From positions 248,001-312,000 of the forward strand of contig CALOBN010000003.1 of assembly GCA_942491555.1 (NCBI GenBank): a DNA stretch of 64,000 nucleotides, written 5' to 3'. The DNA comes from Marinihelvus sp942491555 (GTDB lineage: Bacteria > Pseudomonadota > Gammaproteobacteria > Xanthomonadales > SZUA-36). This document shows positions 45,545 through 55,500 of the stretch, one piece after another. Position 1 is the stretch's first letter. Every line of letters begins with the position of its first letter. The translations under genes and the position numbers were made by a program. Below the pieces are notes generated by a model. That model was not told the DNA's origin. It was given only the letters and a program-made list of their open reading frames with translations, and made no database searches.

Positions 45545-46178
45545 GGGAGACCGCCACGTAGGTCATCGCCGCAGCACGCAGGATGACTTTCGCGTGTGGA
45601 TGATCCTCAGCCCGTAATATCCCGTCGCGTTTGAGTAACGGCATGGCCCGCGTAAAGCTTGCATTCCATTCGGTGGGCAGCGTCACGAGATGCACCACGC
45701 TGGAAGTCCCCAGGGTCAGCAAGCCGCCGGCAATAGCCACCCCGGCGACCGACGGCATGCGCGTCACCACCGCCAGCACCGGCGATGCCATCAGAATCAC
45801 GGCTCCGAGCCGTTCCAGGGGTTTGAGCATCCGTATCAGTCGCGACCGCAGAATTAGTGGCTGATAGCCCGTGGCATCCTGCATCGCATGACCTACCTCG
45901 TGCGCAGCGACGGTAACGGCGGTCAGCGAATGACCGTGAAAACGCTCTGCAGCAAGGCGCACTGCCTTGGACTCAGGGTCATAGTGATCGCCCTGCTCTG
46001 TGAGCTCCACGGCGACCTTATCAAGCCCCTGTTCATCGAGTAAATGACGGGCCAGCTCTGCGCCGGTCGAGGGATAACGGTCGGCAGGCTGGTCATAGCG
46101 CGCCATAACCCGCCGCACCCACCACGACGGCAGGACCACAGCCAGAATCACGATCCCTATTACCAATATCCATCCCAT
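45495..46178 (-). CDS. YugP-like zinc metallopeptidase
   Basis: A 227-residue membrane-associated peptidase-like protein. An N-terminal helix (WILVIGIVILAVVLPSWWVRRVM) is followed by the zinc motif HEVGH in AAHEVGHAMQDATGYQPL, and further helices follow. The layout matches the neutral zinc metallopeptidase/YugP family, distantly related to M48. Its substrate is unknown. Its 3' end overlaps the small membrane protein gene on the other strand. It is divergent from the next, exported-protein gene. Confidence 0.9.
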   Translation of the reverse strand: MGWILVIGIVILAVVLPSWWVRRVMARYDQPADRYPSTGAELARHLLDEQGLDKVAVELTEQGDHYDPESKAVRLAAERFHGHSLTAVTVAAHEVGHAMQDATGYQPLILRSRLIRMLKPLERLGAVILMASPVLAVVTRMPSVAGVAIAGGLLTLGTSSVVHLVTLPTEWNASFTRAMPLLKRDGILRAEDHPHAKVILRAAAMTYVAVSLMSLLNVARWWALIRR

Positions 46179-46300
46179 AAGATTATGATAACGCGCCCGC
46201 CGTGAAGCCGAAGGTCATCTCACAGGTACCAAGGCGGGCACGAGGCCAACCCGGCCCAACTTCCTGTAAAAGGAAGCAGAAGATCATGGAGAAGCAGAGC

Positions 46301-46906
46301 ATGAAAAAATTCAATGCAGGCAAAACCCTCAGTGCGGCAATGCTGGCCATTAGCATGTCACTCATTTTGAGCAATGTTGTACTGGCCGATGAGGGCATGG
46401 GCAATGCCGACAAGCCTTCAATTTCCGCCAGTCGCACACTCACAATGAGCGCTACGGTTGAGTCAATTGACCAGGAAACCCGCGAAGTGACGCTGGTTGG
46501 CCCCGAGGGCGACATGATGACCATCACGGCCGGGGATGAGGTTCGCAATCTTGCGCAGGTCTCAGCAGGGGATATTGTCGTGGCCGAAATCACCGAGAAT
46601 ATAACTATTGAGGTGTTTGCCAATCCTGAAGGCACTCAGCCCGGAGCCGGCGCCTTTTCCGCTGATACTGCCGCAGAACTTGGTGCCATGCCGGGTGCTG
46701 CAGTCATGGACACGGTTGTGATCAGTGCCGTCGTTGAGGAGATCAACCTGGAAATGAACACCTTTAAACTGCGTGGGCCTGAAGGCAATGTCCGCGAATT
46801 TGCAGCACGAAACCCGGACAATCTGCGCAAGGCTGATGTCGGCGACCTCGTGGTGATCACGATCTCCGAAGCTGTCGGTATTGCCGTCAAATCACCGGGC
46901 GATTAA
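46301..46906 (+). CDS. Exported protein with an internal duplication
   Basis: A 201-residue exported protein of unknown family. The signal peptide runs to about residue 30 (SAAMLAISMSLILSNVVLA). The mature part has two similar halves: SATVESIDQETREVTLVGPEGDMMTI...AGDIVVAEITENITIEV and SAVVEEINLEMNTFKLRGPEGNVREF...VGDLVVITISEAVGIAV, so a ~70-residue beta domain has been duplicated. The ATG at 46301 is preceded by GGAGAAG at a good distance; an ATG at 46286 in the same frame is an alternative. No cysteines in the mature form. Function unknown. Confidence 0.75.
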   Translation: MKKFNAGKTLSAAMLAISMSLILSNVVLADEGMGNADKPSISASRTLTMSATVESIDQETREVTLVGPEGDMMTITAGDEVRNLAQVSAGDIVVAEITENITIEVFANPEGTQPGAGAFSADTAAELGAMPGAAVMDTVVISAVVEEINLEMNTFKLRGPEGNVREFAARNPDNLRKADVGDLVVITISEAVGIAVKSPGD

Positions 46907-46926
46907 TTGAGTCCTGATAAACCAGC

Positions 46927-46957
46927 CGCTGCGGTAACCAACAGTGTTACCGCAGCG
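46927..46957. terminator. Hairpin between convergent genes
   Basis: CGCTGCGGTAAC and GTTACCGCAGCG form a perfect 12-base-pair stem with a 7-base loop, in the short gap between the plus-strand exported protein and the minus-strand lipoprotein. It lacks a U-tract on either side. Confidence 0.5.
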
Positions 46958-46966
46958 ATGCTCTCA

Positions 46967-47122
46967 TCAATACCAGCGACTGGACCCCACGCTCATGTAG
47001 CCGTGATTACCGATCGGCACACCCACGCTCAGACCAACGCCAACATTACCGCTGCACGCTGTTAACAGCAGACCCAGGAACAGCATGAGGACGACGGTTC
47101 GTGGAATACGTAAGGAAATCAT
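46967..47122 (-). CDS. 51-residue small lipoprotein
   Basis: A 51-residue lipoprotein. It starts MISLRIPRTVVLMLFLGLLLTAC, with the lipobox LTAC at Cys23, and the mature part is glycine- and valine-rich (SGNVGVGLSVGVPIGNHGY) with a C-terminal SSRWY. The ATG overlaps the TGA of the upstream VOC lipoprotein gene by one base (TGATG), and AGGAG sits six bases before, so translation is coupled. I do not recognise a family. The plain glycine-rich tail suggests a short outer-membrane-associated peptide. Confidence 0.75.
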   Translation of the reverse strand: MISLRIPRTVVLMLFLGLLLTACSGNVGVGLSVGVPIGNHGYMSVGSSRWY

Positions 47123-48000
47123 CACTTTACTCCTGTAACCGGTTGCTGAAGCCCAAAAATCGCCCCGGTAGGGTCTTCAATCAGGGCAATACTGCCATCT
47201 CGTATGTCTGACTGCGGTCGTACTATGATTTTCCCGCCCAGGGTTGCCGCCTTGTCCGCGGCCCGTGCTGCATCACCGCTGACAAAATAGGTTAACCATA
47301 AGGGTGTCACCTGTGCATCCGGTCGCGCCATGATCCCGGCACGCTCCAGCCCTTTATCGCTTAAAACGTAGTAAACATTTTCACCGCGCAGCGATTCCTG
47401 TACCGAGCCGGATGCCAGCGATGCATAGAAAGCCGCCACCCCGGGAGGATTTGCGGCCAGCAGTTCATTCCAGGCAATTTCCCCATCGCCGACGACGGCG
47501 CGATCTTTGGGAAAACCTACCCCGCTGGTAATCAGGCCCACTACTGCCCCATCAGGATCCTGTATGGCAGCGACCCGCGCGACATTGGCCAGGTTCTGAG
47601 CGTCCACAACTACAGTCCCGCCGGCTTCCAGAGCCGCTGCGACCGCCTTATCGACACTGGGAACCGCGTAGTAGCCAAGCCACCGGGAGTAGTCCTCGCC
47701 ATCAGCGGGGTCTTGCAGCTCAACCATGCCACCGACATAGTTACCTGCCGAGGAGACAATCAATGTGTAGGGTCCACCCCCGGGCCGCCGGGTCGTCTCA
47801 AAGCTCCACCCCATTAACGGCCCGTAAAATGCCCTTGCAGCAGTCACATCGTCGGTTACCAGGTCATGCCAGATAAACTTTCCGTACTGCGGAATATTGG
47901 TCAGCGACGCTTCCATCATGGGACCGGACTGCGGCGCACAACCTGCCATAAACAACAGGCTGAGCAGCCCGGCAAAAGCAGCTTTTTTCAGTGCAGACAT
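47122..48000 (-). CDS. VOC-domain lipoprotein (two glyoxalase-like repeats)
   Basis: A 292-residue protein with a lipoprotein signal (LLSLLFMAGC, Cys about residue 21) and two vicinal-oxygen-chelate domains. The first begins FIWHDLVTDDVTAARAFYGPLMGWSFE and the second EIAWNELLAANPPGVAAFYASL, like the tandem VOC proteins of the CFP32 type. Cytoplasmic VOC proteins bind metals or metabolites; a lipoprotein version implies work in the envelope. The substrate is unknown. The stop overlaps the start of the 51-residue lipoprotein gene, so the two are made together. Confidence 0.88.
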   Translation of the reverse strand: MSALKKAAFAGLLSLLFMAGCAPQSGPMMEASLTNIPQYGKFIWHDLVTDDVTAARAFYGPLMGWSFETTRRPGGGPYTLIVSSAGNYVGGMVELQDPADGEDYSRWLGYYAVPSVDKAVAAALEAGGTVVVDAQNLANVARVAAIQDPDGAVVGLITSGVGFPKDRAVVGDGEIAWNELLAANPPGVAAFYASLASGSVQESLRGENVYYVLSDKGLERAGIMARPDAQVTPLWLTYFVSGDAARAADKAATLGGKIIVRPQSDIRDGSIALIEDPTGAIFGLQQPVTGVK

Positions 48001-48056
48001 TTCATATCCTTGAGCTTGATCGGCAGAGGTAACGATAGCATTCCCGCCTGGACACG

Positions 48057-49688
48057 TCAGCCATCGGGCGAGGCCATGATCGCGCGTATCTGATCATCTT
48101 CACCGGTCAATTGCCAGCGCAGCAGCGACACCGGAATGACGCCCGCCTCGTCCACTTCCTGAAAAAAGTTTTCCAGGCTAAAGGCATCACCGAGCTGCCG
48201 TGCGCGGTCTGCGATCAGGTGGTCCATCATTGCCTTACCGGTAATGTAGCTGGTGCCGTAGCCGGGCTGACGCAGATACAACAGCTGCTCAAAACCCAAC
48301 AGGTCCAGATCTTCGCGCATCCAGCCACGCGGCGTCCATCGCACATGAAAATCCCGCGCTTCTTTGAGGGTAAATCTATTGGCCTGGGCCTGCAGGGAGC
48401 CGAGTCCACGCGCCGCACGCTGGGCAACCATAATCCACACCAGCTCACGGGCCCGCGGATTGCTCTCATACAATCCGGCGTGCATGGAGATTTCTTCAAA
48501 AGCAGTCGACAGGCCTTCAGACCGGCTGTCCCAGAGGTTATACAACAAGGCATTACGACGGATCGGACTGGGGTGCGGCTGGGCCTCCATCCGCGCCAGA
48601 TCGAACCAGTGGTACCAGTGCGTCCACAGCGCCAGCGGCTCATGGTGCGACACGGTGTAGAAGAAATTGCGTTGCTCCGCAGGCACGTATTGACCCATCT
48701 GGGCGCGCAGCGCCGGTTCCAGGTACTCATAAGGGGGCAGGATGTCCCCCTCGCCAAGGAACGCCAAAAAGGTTTCCAGGGACCGCTCCGCCAGCTGCTC
48801 ATATTCCTCGACACTGCTCACCGGTGTCAGGGGCGGCAGGTTACGATTACTGTGCTCTTCCAGTTTCAGTGATGACCAGGCCCGGTCCAGCTCACGCTGC
48901 AACAAACGCACCTCGTCCTCCCAGGTCATCGGAATGTAATGCACATTGCGCAGTGACCAGGTGTAATCCTCAATGCCGATACCGGAGGGGCCGTCTTTGG
49001 TCGCGCCTTCGGCTACCAGCCAGGTAATGAAATCGTCTGTCGCCTCAGTCGCACGCGCCAGTGATTGGGCAAAGCGGTCACCGGCATCCCCCGCCATATC
49101 GGCAAGCCCGGCCAGGGAATCTGCCTGATCCCTTATATTCCTGATCCCGCCAATCCACAGCTCGCGCGCATTGCCGCTCAGATTGATCTGCGCCTGGGCC
49201 AACAGCGGTGGTATGCCATCGAGCTGGAGTGCCAGACGCCGTGCGTCGGCATCGGCGAGCGGGAAGTTATAAGTCCACAGTTCAATGAGCGCATGGTGCG
49301 TGGGGCCCTCATGCGCCGGGGTGTCACTCTGGTAGGTCCAAACCGACTGATAAAAGGCGGGGTCGCGTTGCCATGGGCGCAGCACGCGAAGATTGAACGC
49401 CAGGCCGTTCATCTCTGCGCGAACCAGGTGCCAGTCCACCTGCTCAGCGACGGGCCAGGCAGAGATGTCCAGTGCATTGAGCCGCGCCTGCCAGAGCTCT
49501 AACTCTTTAGCCCTCTCCAGGTTGGTCTCCGCCCGGTAATCAGGCGCACCGTCGACGAACGGCGGCGTTTCAAAGGCACGCCATTCTTCGAATAATTCCA
49601 CCAGTTCCGTGTAGTTCGACGCCATGGCCGAGGCCGACAGGGACAGCATGCACAACAAACCGGTGACCTTAACAATAACGTGATGCAT
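48057..49688 (-). CDS. DUF885 family exported protein
   Basis: A 543-residue protein with a signal peptide (LLCMLSLSASAMA). Its helical body matches DUF885, a family related to zinc carboxypeptidase-like folds and usually encoded as secreted or periplasmic proteins. Most DUF885 members contain HEAxPGHH-type zinc motifs; the corresponding place near residues 400-415 reads EEISMHAGLYE, so the metal site seems absent. It may be a member of a non-catalytic branch. It lies between the VOC lipoprotein and the divergent LysE exporter. Confidence 0.8.
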   Translation of the reverse strand: MHHVIVKVTGLLCMLSLSASAMASNYTELVELFEEWRAFETPPFVDGAPDYRAETNLERAKELELWQARLNALDISAWPVAEQVDWHLVRAEMNGLAFNLRVLRPWQRDPAFYQSVWTYQSDTPAHEGPTHHALIELWTYNFPLADADARRLALQLDGIPPLLAQAQINLSGNARELWIGGIRNIRDQADSLAGLADMAGDAGDRFAQSLARATEATDDFITWLVAEGATKDGPSGIGIEDYTWSLRNVHYIPMTWEDEVRLLQRELDRAWSSLKLEEHSNRNLPPLTPVSSVEEYEQLAERSLETFLAFLGEGDILPPYEYLEPALRAQMGQYVPAEQRNFFYTVSHHEPLALWTHWYHWFDLARMEAQPHPSPIRRNALLYNLWDSRSEGLSTAFEEISMHAGLYESNPRARELVWIMVAQRAARGLGSLQAQANRFTLKEARDFHVRWTPRGWMREDLDLLGFEQLLYLRQPGYGTSYITGKAMMDHLIADRARQLGDAFSLENFFQEVDEAGVIPVSLLRWQLTGEDDQIRAIMASPDG

Positions 49689-49794
49689 AGAACGCCCTCC
49701 TGGTATGGTTTTAATGAATTGAAAGGCTGTTTTGCCTGTCTTTGCGCAACCTGAAACGCTTGTCTGAAGCCTTCAGGCTGCCTAGCATAGCAGC

Positions 49795-50409
49795 ATGGAT
49801 TTACCCACCTGGCTCGCCGTGCTGTCAATCTGTGCACTGGGAGCAATGTCACCCGGACCATCGCTGGCGATCGTCCTGCAGCATACGCTTGCAGGAGGCC
49901 GTATGTCCGGGGTCGTTGCCGCCCTCGCACACGGCTTTGGCGTGGGGCTCTATGCGCTGGCCTGCATCTCCGGCCTGGCAGTATTGCTGACCGCCTCCCC
50001 GGCCCTGTTCCTGGCCTTTCAATGGGCGGGTGCAGCTTATCTGGCCTGGCTGGGGATCAGGGCCCTGCGCGCACAGCCCGACATCTCGACAAGCCAACAG
50101 GAATCACCCGAACTGGGCGGCGCTGCCCGTGACGGCTTCATGGTGGTGTTTCTTAACCCAAAGATCGCCGTGTTCTTTATCGCGCTGTTCAGCCAGGTGA
50201 TCGGGCCGGACACGGCCTGGCTACCCAGGCTGGGTTATGCCGCTACTGCGATGGTGGTGGACGCGGTGTGGTACCTGCTGGTGGCGTTTATGTTTTCCCA
50301 CCCGGCCTGGCTACCCGGATTGCGGACCCGGGCGCACGTGTTCGAAAAGCTGTTTGGGGTGGTATTGCTGCTGCTCGCTGCACGATTGCTGTGGGAAACC
50401 CTGCGCTAG
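49795..50409 (+). CDS. LysE/RhtB family amino acid exporter
   Basis: A 204-residue membrane protein with six helices, the size and shape of LysE/RhtB exporters. The GAMSPGPSLAIVLQHTLAGG motif is diagnostic, and FLNPKIAVFFIALF is the second conserved segment. It exports amino acids or their derivatives; the substrate cannot be assigned. It is divergent from the DUF885 gene and convergent with upp. Confidence 0.93.
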   Translation: MDLPTWLAVLSICALGAMSPGPSLAIVLQHTLAGGRMSGVVAALAHGFGVGLYALACISGLAVLLTASPALFLAFQWAGAAYLAWLGIRALRAQPDISTSQQESPELGGAARDGFMVVFLNPKIAVFFIALFSQVIGPDTAWLPRLGYAATAMVVDAVWYLLVAFMFSHPAWLPGLRTRAHVFEKLFGVVLLLLAARLLWETLR

Positions 50410-50433
50410 GGCCGGTCAGCCCTGACCGCTGCA

Positions 50434-51093
50434 TCAGACTTTGCTGCCGTAACTCAGGTCGCCGGCATCTCCAAGGCCGGGAACGATATACGCCCGGCTG
50501 TCGAGGGTCTCATCTATGGCTGCTACCCAGAGCGTGGTTCCCGCCGGAAAATGTTTCTGAACCTCGGCAATGCCCCGTCGACTGGCCAGTACCGAAACCA
50601 CATGTAACGATCCAGGCGCGCCGCGCTCCAGCAGCGCCCTGAAGGCCAACACCATGCTCGAACCGGTCGCCAGCATCGGATCACAAAGGATCACGGTGCG
50701 ACCTTCGATGGTCGGACTGGCGAGGTACTCGATTTCCACCTCGAAGGTCTCCTCATCGCCGTCATGCTTTCGATACGCGGAGATAAAAGCGTTATCGGCC
50801 CGGTCGAAGGCATTCAGGAGACCCTGGTGCAAGGGCAGACCGGCACGCAAAATCGTCGCCAGCACGGGTTGATCGCTGAGCACGGGAACCGTTGCTTCAC
50901 CCAGCGGTGTTGCAACAACGCGGTTCTCATAGACCAGGCGTTTGCTGATTTCATAGGCAAAAATCTCGCCGCAACGTTCGAGATTGCGCCGAAAGCGCAG
51001 CGGATCGTGCTGAATATTCACATCACGCAGTTCCGCAAGCAGCGGATTAATGAGCGAGGACCCCTGGCTGAGGTCAATTACGTCGACAGTCAT
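50434..51093 (-). CDS. upp: Uracil phosphoribosyltransferase
   Basis: A 219-residue enzyme that salvages uracil to UMP using PRPP in the cytoplasm. The PRPP-binding motif DPMLATGSSM, the dimer/active-site segment ATILRAGLPLHQGLL, and the uracil-binding YIVPGLGDAGD near the C-terminus are all present. I chose the ATG at 51093 (MTVDVIDLSQ): the open frame reaches 51276, but the extra 61 residues have no family match. The ribosome-binding site is weak. It converges on the LysE gene. Confidence 0.94.
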   Translation of the reverse strand: MTVDVIDLSQGSSLINPLLAELRDVNIQHDPLRFRRNLERCGEIFAYEISKRLVYENRVVATPLGEATVPVLSDQPVLATILRAGLPLHQGLLNAFDRADNAFISAYRKHDGDEETFEVEIEYLASPTIEGRTVILCDPMLATGSSMVLAFRALLERGAPGSLHVVSVLASRRGIAEVQKHFPAGTTLWVAAIDETLDSRAYIVPGLGDAGDLSYGSKV

Positions 51094-51345
51094 AACCCGC
51101 AACGCTAAAGAACCTGGTGCGCGGGCGCAAGCCCGCAGAAGCACCCGGCCAACAGGGATTTCCTGCCCGGCTGGTGCCAACCAAACCCTGGGCAATCCAC
51201 CCGGCAAGACTGAGCAAGGTGTAATTTCTCTTTTTCCCATGTTCGAGCGTTGTCTGTTAATCGGTGTAAAGACCAACAGCCCTGCGCAATAAGCAGATAA
51301 CTTACCCTTAGACGCGGCCGCAACAGAAGGGATTGAAAGAGGCGC

Positions 51346-52530
51346 TTAGGGAGTGTCAGTTCGCAAGGAACGCAAGGCGGTTGTCATTAACAGCAAGCCA
51401 GCGAAGGCGAGCACGGGAAACAGGGCCGCAAACAATAAACCGGTCCAACCGGTACGCAGCAGGAACCAGCCGGATCCAAGCGCCACCATGGCCTGCACAG
51501 AAAAAATGAGAAAGTCATTCACGGACTGAACGCGGAATCGCTCTGCGTGGGCATAGCCCTGCGGAAGCAGATTGGTTCCGGAGAGAAACAGAAAGTTCCA
51601 GCCAATCCCCAGCAACACCAGGGCCAGCCAGTAATGCAGCAACTGCGTATCCACTGCTGCCACCGCCAGGGTTAAACCATAAGCCGACAGGCCAAACCAC
51701 AGCATTCGCTTGACGCCAAAGCGTGCCAACAGGCCGGCAAACACCAGGGATGGGAGGTACATTGCCGCAATATGCGACTGAATCACCCACTTGGTCGCTT
51801 CCAGGCTGTGACCTGCATGCTCATGCATGCTGATCGGCGTGGCGGTCATCAGAAACGTCATAACACCATAGGCCGTCGCGGCCGAGGCGATGGCCAGCAC
51901 CACCACCGGTTGGCGTAAAATTTCAAGCAGTGGCCGCCCGCCTCCGTTTGTGACGTCCTCCGGGACTGGTGCGTCGCGATAAAACGCAATGACCAGCAAT
52001 CCAAGCAGGTAGGCACAGGCCAGCAGTAAGTAAGAGGCCAGGTATTCAGTATCGGCGAGGTACCGACCCCGCACCGCCAGCTCTGGTCCGATAAACGCGC
52101 CCAGAATACCGCCGAGCAGCAGCACCGAGGTGGCCTGTGCAGCGCGCCCCGGCGCCACCAGCTCAAGGGCCGCAAACCGGTATTGATGACCCGCCGCAGC
52201 CGACCAACCCATCATGAAAGCGCCACTGCAGTAGATCCAGAAATTACCGTTAAGCAGGGCAAACGCATTGAGCAACGCCGAGCTGACCGCCAGTACCCCA
52301 TAGGCCAGGAACACGGGCCGCCGCCCAAAGCGCTGCAACAGCCGGCCAGTGGGCAAGGTTGATGCAGCAACCCCGACCACGGCCAGCGCGATTGGCAGCG
52401 TCGCCAGGCCGGGCTCCGGTGCCAGTTGCAGGCTGATAATTCCGGCCAGCAACACGGTCAATGACGTACCGCCCATCATCAGGGCATAGGCCAGCATCAA
52501 GCGCCATACAGAAAAAGGAATATCCCGCAT
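51346..52530 (-). CDS. MFS transporter
   Basis: A 394-residue major facilitator superfamily protein with twelve helices. The conserved loop between helices 2 and 3 is seen as GRLLQRFGRRPVFLAYG. It is probably an exporter. The ATG overlaps the TAA of the RND permease gene by one base (TAATG), so it is translationally coupled to the RND pump. That is an unusual combination. Substrate unknown. Confidence 0.93.
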   Translation of the reverse strand: MRDIPFSVWRLMLAYALMMGGTSLTVLLAGIISLQLAPEPGLATLPIALAVVGVAASTLPTGRLLQRFGRRPVFLAYGVLAVSSALLNAFALLNGNFWIYCSGAFMMGWSAAAGHQYRFAALELVAPGRAAQATSVLLLGGILGAFIGPELAVRGRYLADTEYLASYLLLACAYLLGLLVIAFYRDAPVPEDVTNGGGRPLLEILRQPVVVLAIASAATAYGVMTFLMTATPISMHEHAGHSLEATKWVIQSHIAAMYLPSLVFAGLLARFGVKRMLWFGLSAYGLTLAVAAVDTQLLHYWLALVLLGIGWNFLFLSGTNLLPQGYAHAERFRVQSVNDFLIFSVQAMVALGSGWFLLRTGWTGLLFAALFPVLAFAGLLLMTTALRSLRTDTP

Positions 52531-55500
52531 TACCCGCCCTGCCCGTGTGCTGCCTTGAATGCCTCGCCACCGTGACCACGCTGAAACACGCGGTACAGGG
52601 TCGGGATCAGAAACAGTGTCAACAGGCTGGCCACGCCCAGACCGGCCACAATGGAAGACGCCACCGGCCCCCAGACCAGTGACTTGCCACCCAGGCCCAC
52701 GGCCAGGGAGAACAGCCCCGCGATCGTTGTCGTGGTCGTCATGAGAATCGGAATAACCCGGCGTCGGGCAGCATACACGGTGGCATGCAGCGGCCGCATG
52801 CCGGCGCGAATCCGGCTGTTGGCCGCATCAATCAGCACGATCGCGCTGTTGACTGCAATACCGCTCAGGGCAATCACCCCGTAAAGGGTATACAGGCTCA
52901 GGGGGTTGCCGGTCAGTACCAGGCCTACCACCACACCGGTAAACGCCATCGGCACCGTCGCCAGAATCAGGAAGGGCTGGAAATAGCTGCGGAACTGGGT
53001 GGCAATAATGAGGTAGATCAGGCCCAGACCCAACAGGAACAGACCCAGCATGGCATCCAGGCTTTCCTGGATATCATCAAGTGCGCCGGATTGCTCGATA
53101 TTGGCGCCCGGGAACTGCGGGCTGATTTCAGCCCAGGCTTCCGCCAGCTGGGCATTAACCGCCACGGTGTCGGTAATTAAAGTATCAATATCGGCCTCAA
53201 CCGTGATGGCCCGGCGGTAGTTAAAATGCTGAATCGCCCCTTTACCACGATCCAGCCGCACCCGCGCCAGCGCGCCGAACGTGGTCAGGTTGCCGTCCGG
53301 CAGGACGATCGGGTCATCCAGCACGCTGCGAATATCCTGACGGTTACGCTGCTGACCGCGCACCCGTAACTCAACTTTTTCTCCCTGGTCGCGGAAAAAG
53401 GCCACCACTTCACCATCAAGGTGCAGGCGCAGTAAACGCGCCACCTCACCGGGACTAAGGCCGGCGCGCCGCACCGCAGGCTGGTCAAGGTCGAGTACCA
53501 GTTCCGCGCGACCCGGCACATCATTGTCGGTGACATTACGCGTACCCGGCAGATCCCGGACCAGCGCTTTGACGGCATCGGTCGCGGCACGTAACTCGGT
53601 GAAATCATCGGACCGGACCTTGGCACTGATGGGTTTCGCGGTTGGCGGCCCGCCGGTCAACACGGTCACACTCACCACGCCGTCAACCGGTGCCTGCTGA
53701 ATGGGCGCTTCAATCGCCGCCACGATTTCATAGACGTTTCGCATACCCGGCGTGGCCGGATTCAGAGACACCTGGACCTGCGCATACTGCTCACCGTAGA
53801 GCGCCTCGGTATCGGTAAATTTAATGCCCGCATTAACCGTGATGGCCCGGATTTCATCCGCTTCAAGCTGCTCACGCACGTACTGTTCGACCACTACACC
53901 CTGACGCAGAGTTTCTTCGATAGGCGCATCAGGCGGCATGTCCAGATTGACGTAAAACAGGCGCACAGGATCGGACAGGAAAAACTCCATGCGGATCACG
54001 TTGTAGTTGACCGCTGCGGCGGCAATGGCAAAGGCCAGAGCGCCCGCGCCAAGAAACCGTGCGGGCCGGCGCATCACGTAACACAGCATCTTTGTGTAGC
54101 GAATACGAATAAGGTGCGTCCAGCGCACCCGCAGACTGCGATTCTGACCTTGCTCAACCCGCTCACCACCGGGTTTGGGGTGCAGCGAGATCACATGTGA
54201 CGGCAGTATCCAGAAAGCCTCGATCAGGGAAATGGCAAGACCCACGGTAACCACAAACGGAATGACAAACATAAACTTGCCGACAATACCCGGCAAAAGC
54301 ATCAGCGGCAGAAATGCCGCCATGGTGGTCAGCACCGCCGAGGTCACCGGCCGGGCAACCTCACTTAATGCGGACATCGCGGCAGGTAGTGCCGCCATGC
54401 CGCGCTGCAAGCGATAATAGATGGCCTCGACCACCACGACGGCATCGTCGACAAGCATCCCCAGGACGATCACGATGCCCAGCAAAACCGAGACATTGAG
54501 CGTATTACCCGTGGCAAAAAGTACCCACAGGGTCCCCGCGATGGAAAACAGGATACCGAGCGTCACCATCGCGGCGATACGCAGCCCCAGAAAAGCCCAG
54601 CACACCAGCAAGACCAGGATCAGCCCCAGCAGGGCATTATTCTGCATGATGCGAATGGCATTGCGCGTGGCGACCGTCTGGTCGTCCGCCAGCACAAGGC
54701 GCACGCCGCTGCCTTCCAGCTGCGTGTTTTTGGCCTCGATATAGGCCTCAAGACGGTCCATCAATTCGATGGTATTGGTATACGGCACCTTGGCGATGGA
54801 CAGCGCAGCGGCTGAGCGGTTTTGATAGGAAACCAGCTGGTTGGCATCCTCGCGTGCCCGCGCCACCGTTGCCACCTCATCCAGCGCGACAAAACGGTCC
54901 GGTGCCGCGCGCGGTGCAACCTGGAAACCGGCAAGAACCTCCGGATCACTGGTCGTGCCGTCAACCCGGACCAGCCACTCCTCGTCGGCTACCTGCGCCT
55001 TGCCGGCAAAGGTGTCCCGAAAGGCCAAAGCAAGCCCGTCGGCAACATCGCTTGCCAGCAGTCCGCGGGCGGCCAGCGCTTCCGGATCGAGACGCACCTG
55101 GAGTTCCGGATCCCGTTCGCCTATGGCGATGATCTGGTCAACCCCTTCAATGCCTTCAAGATCTTCCCGGACAATCCGCGCCTGGCGACGCAAAGACTCA
55201 TCATCGGCCTGCCCTGTAACCACGACCAGCGCGGTGGGGTAGCCTGAAGACGTCGTCACTTCAAGCACGAAGGGGTCCTTCGCCTCATCCGGTAGTTCAT
55301 CATTGGCCTTGGTCTGCACCTCGCGGCGCACATCGTTGATGCGCTTATCAAACTCGCGGGGTGAAAGGTCCCGGAACCGAATCAGAATATTGGAGGAGTT
55401 TTCCTGCGTGGTGCTGATGACCCAGCGAATATCCTGCACCCCGCGGATCCCATCTTCCAGCGGCCCGGTGACCAGTTGCTCCACATCTTCCGCCGAGGCA

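Noticed and set aside
51094..51276. Longer start for upp
   Set aside because: The extra 61 residues have no family match.
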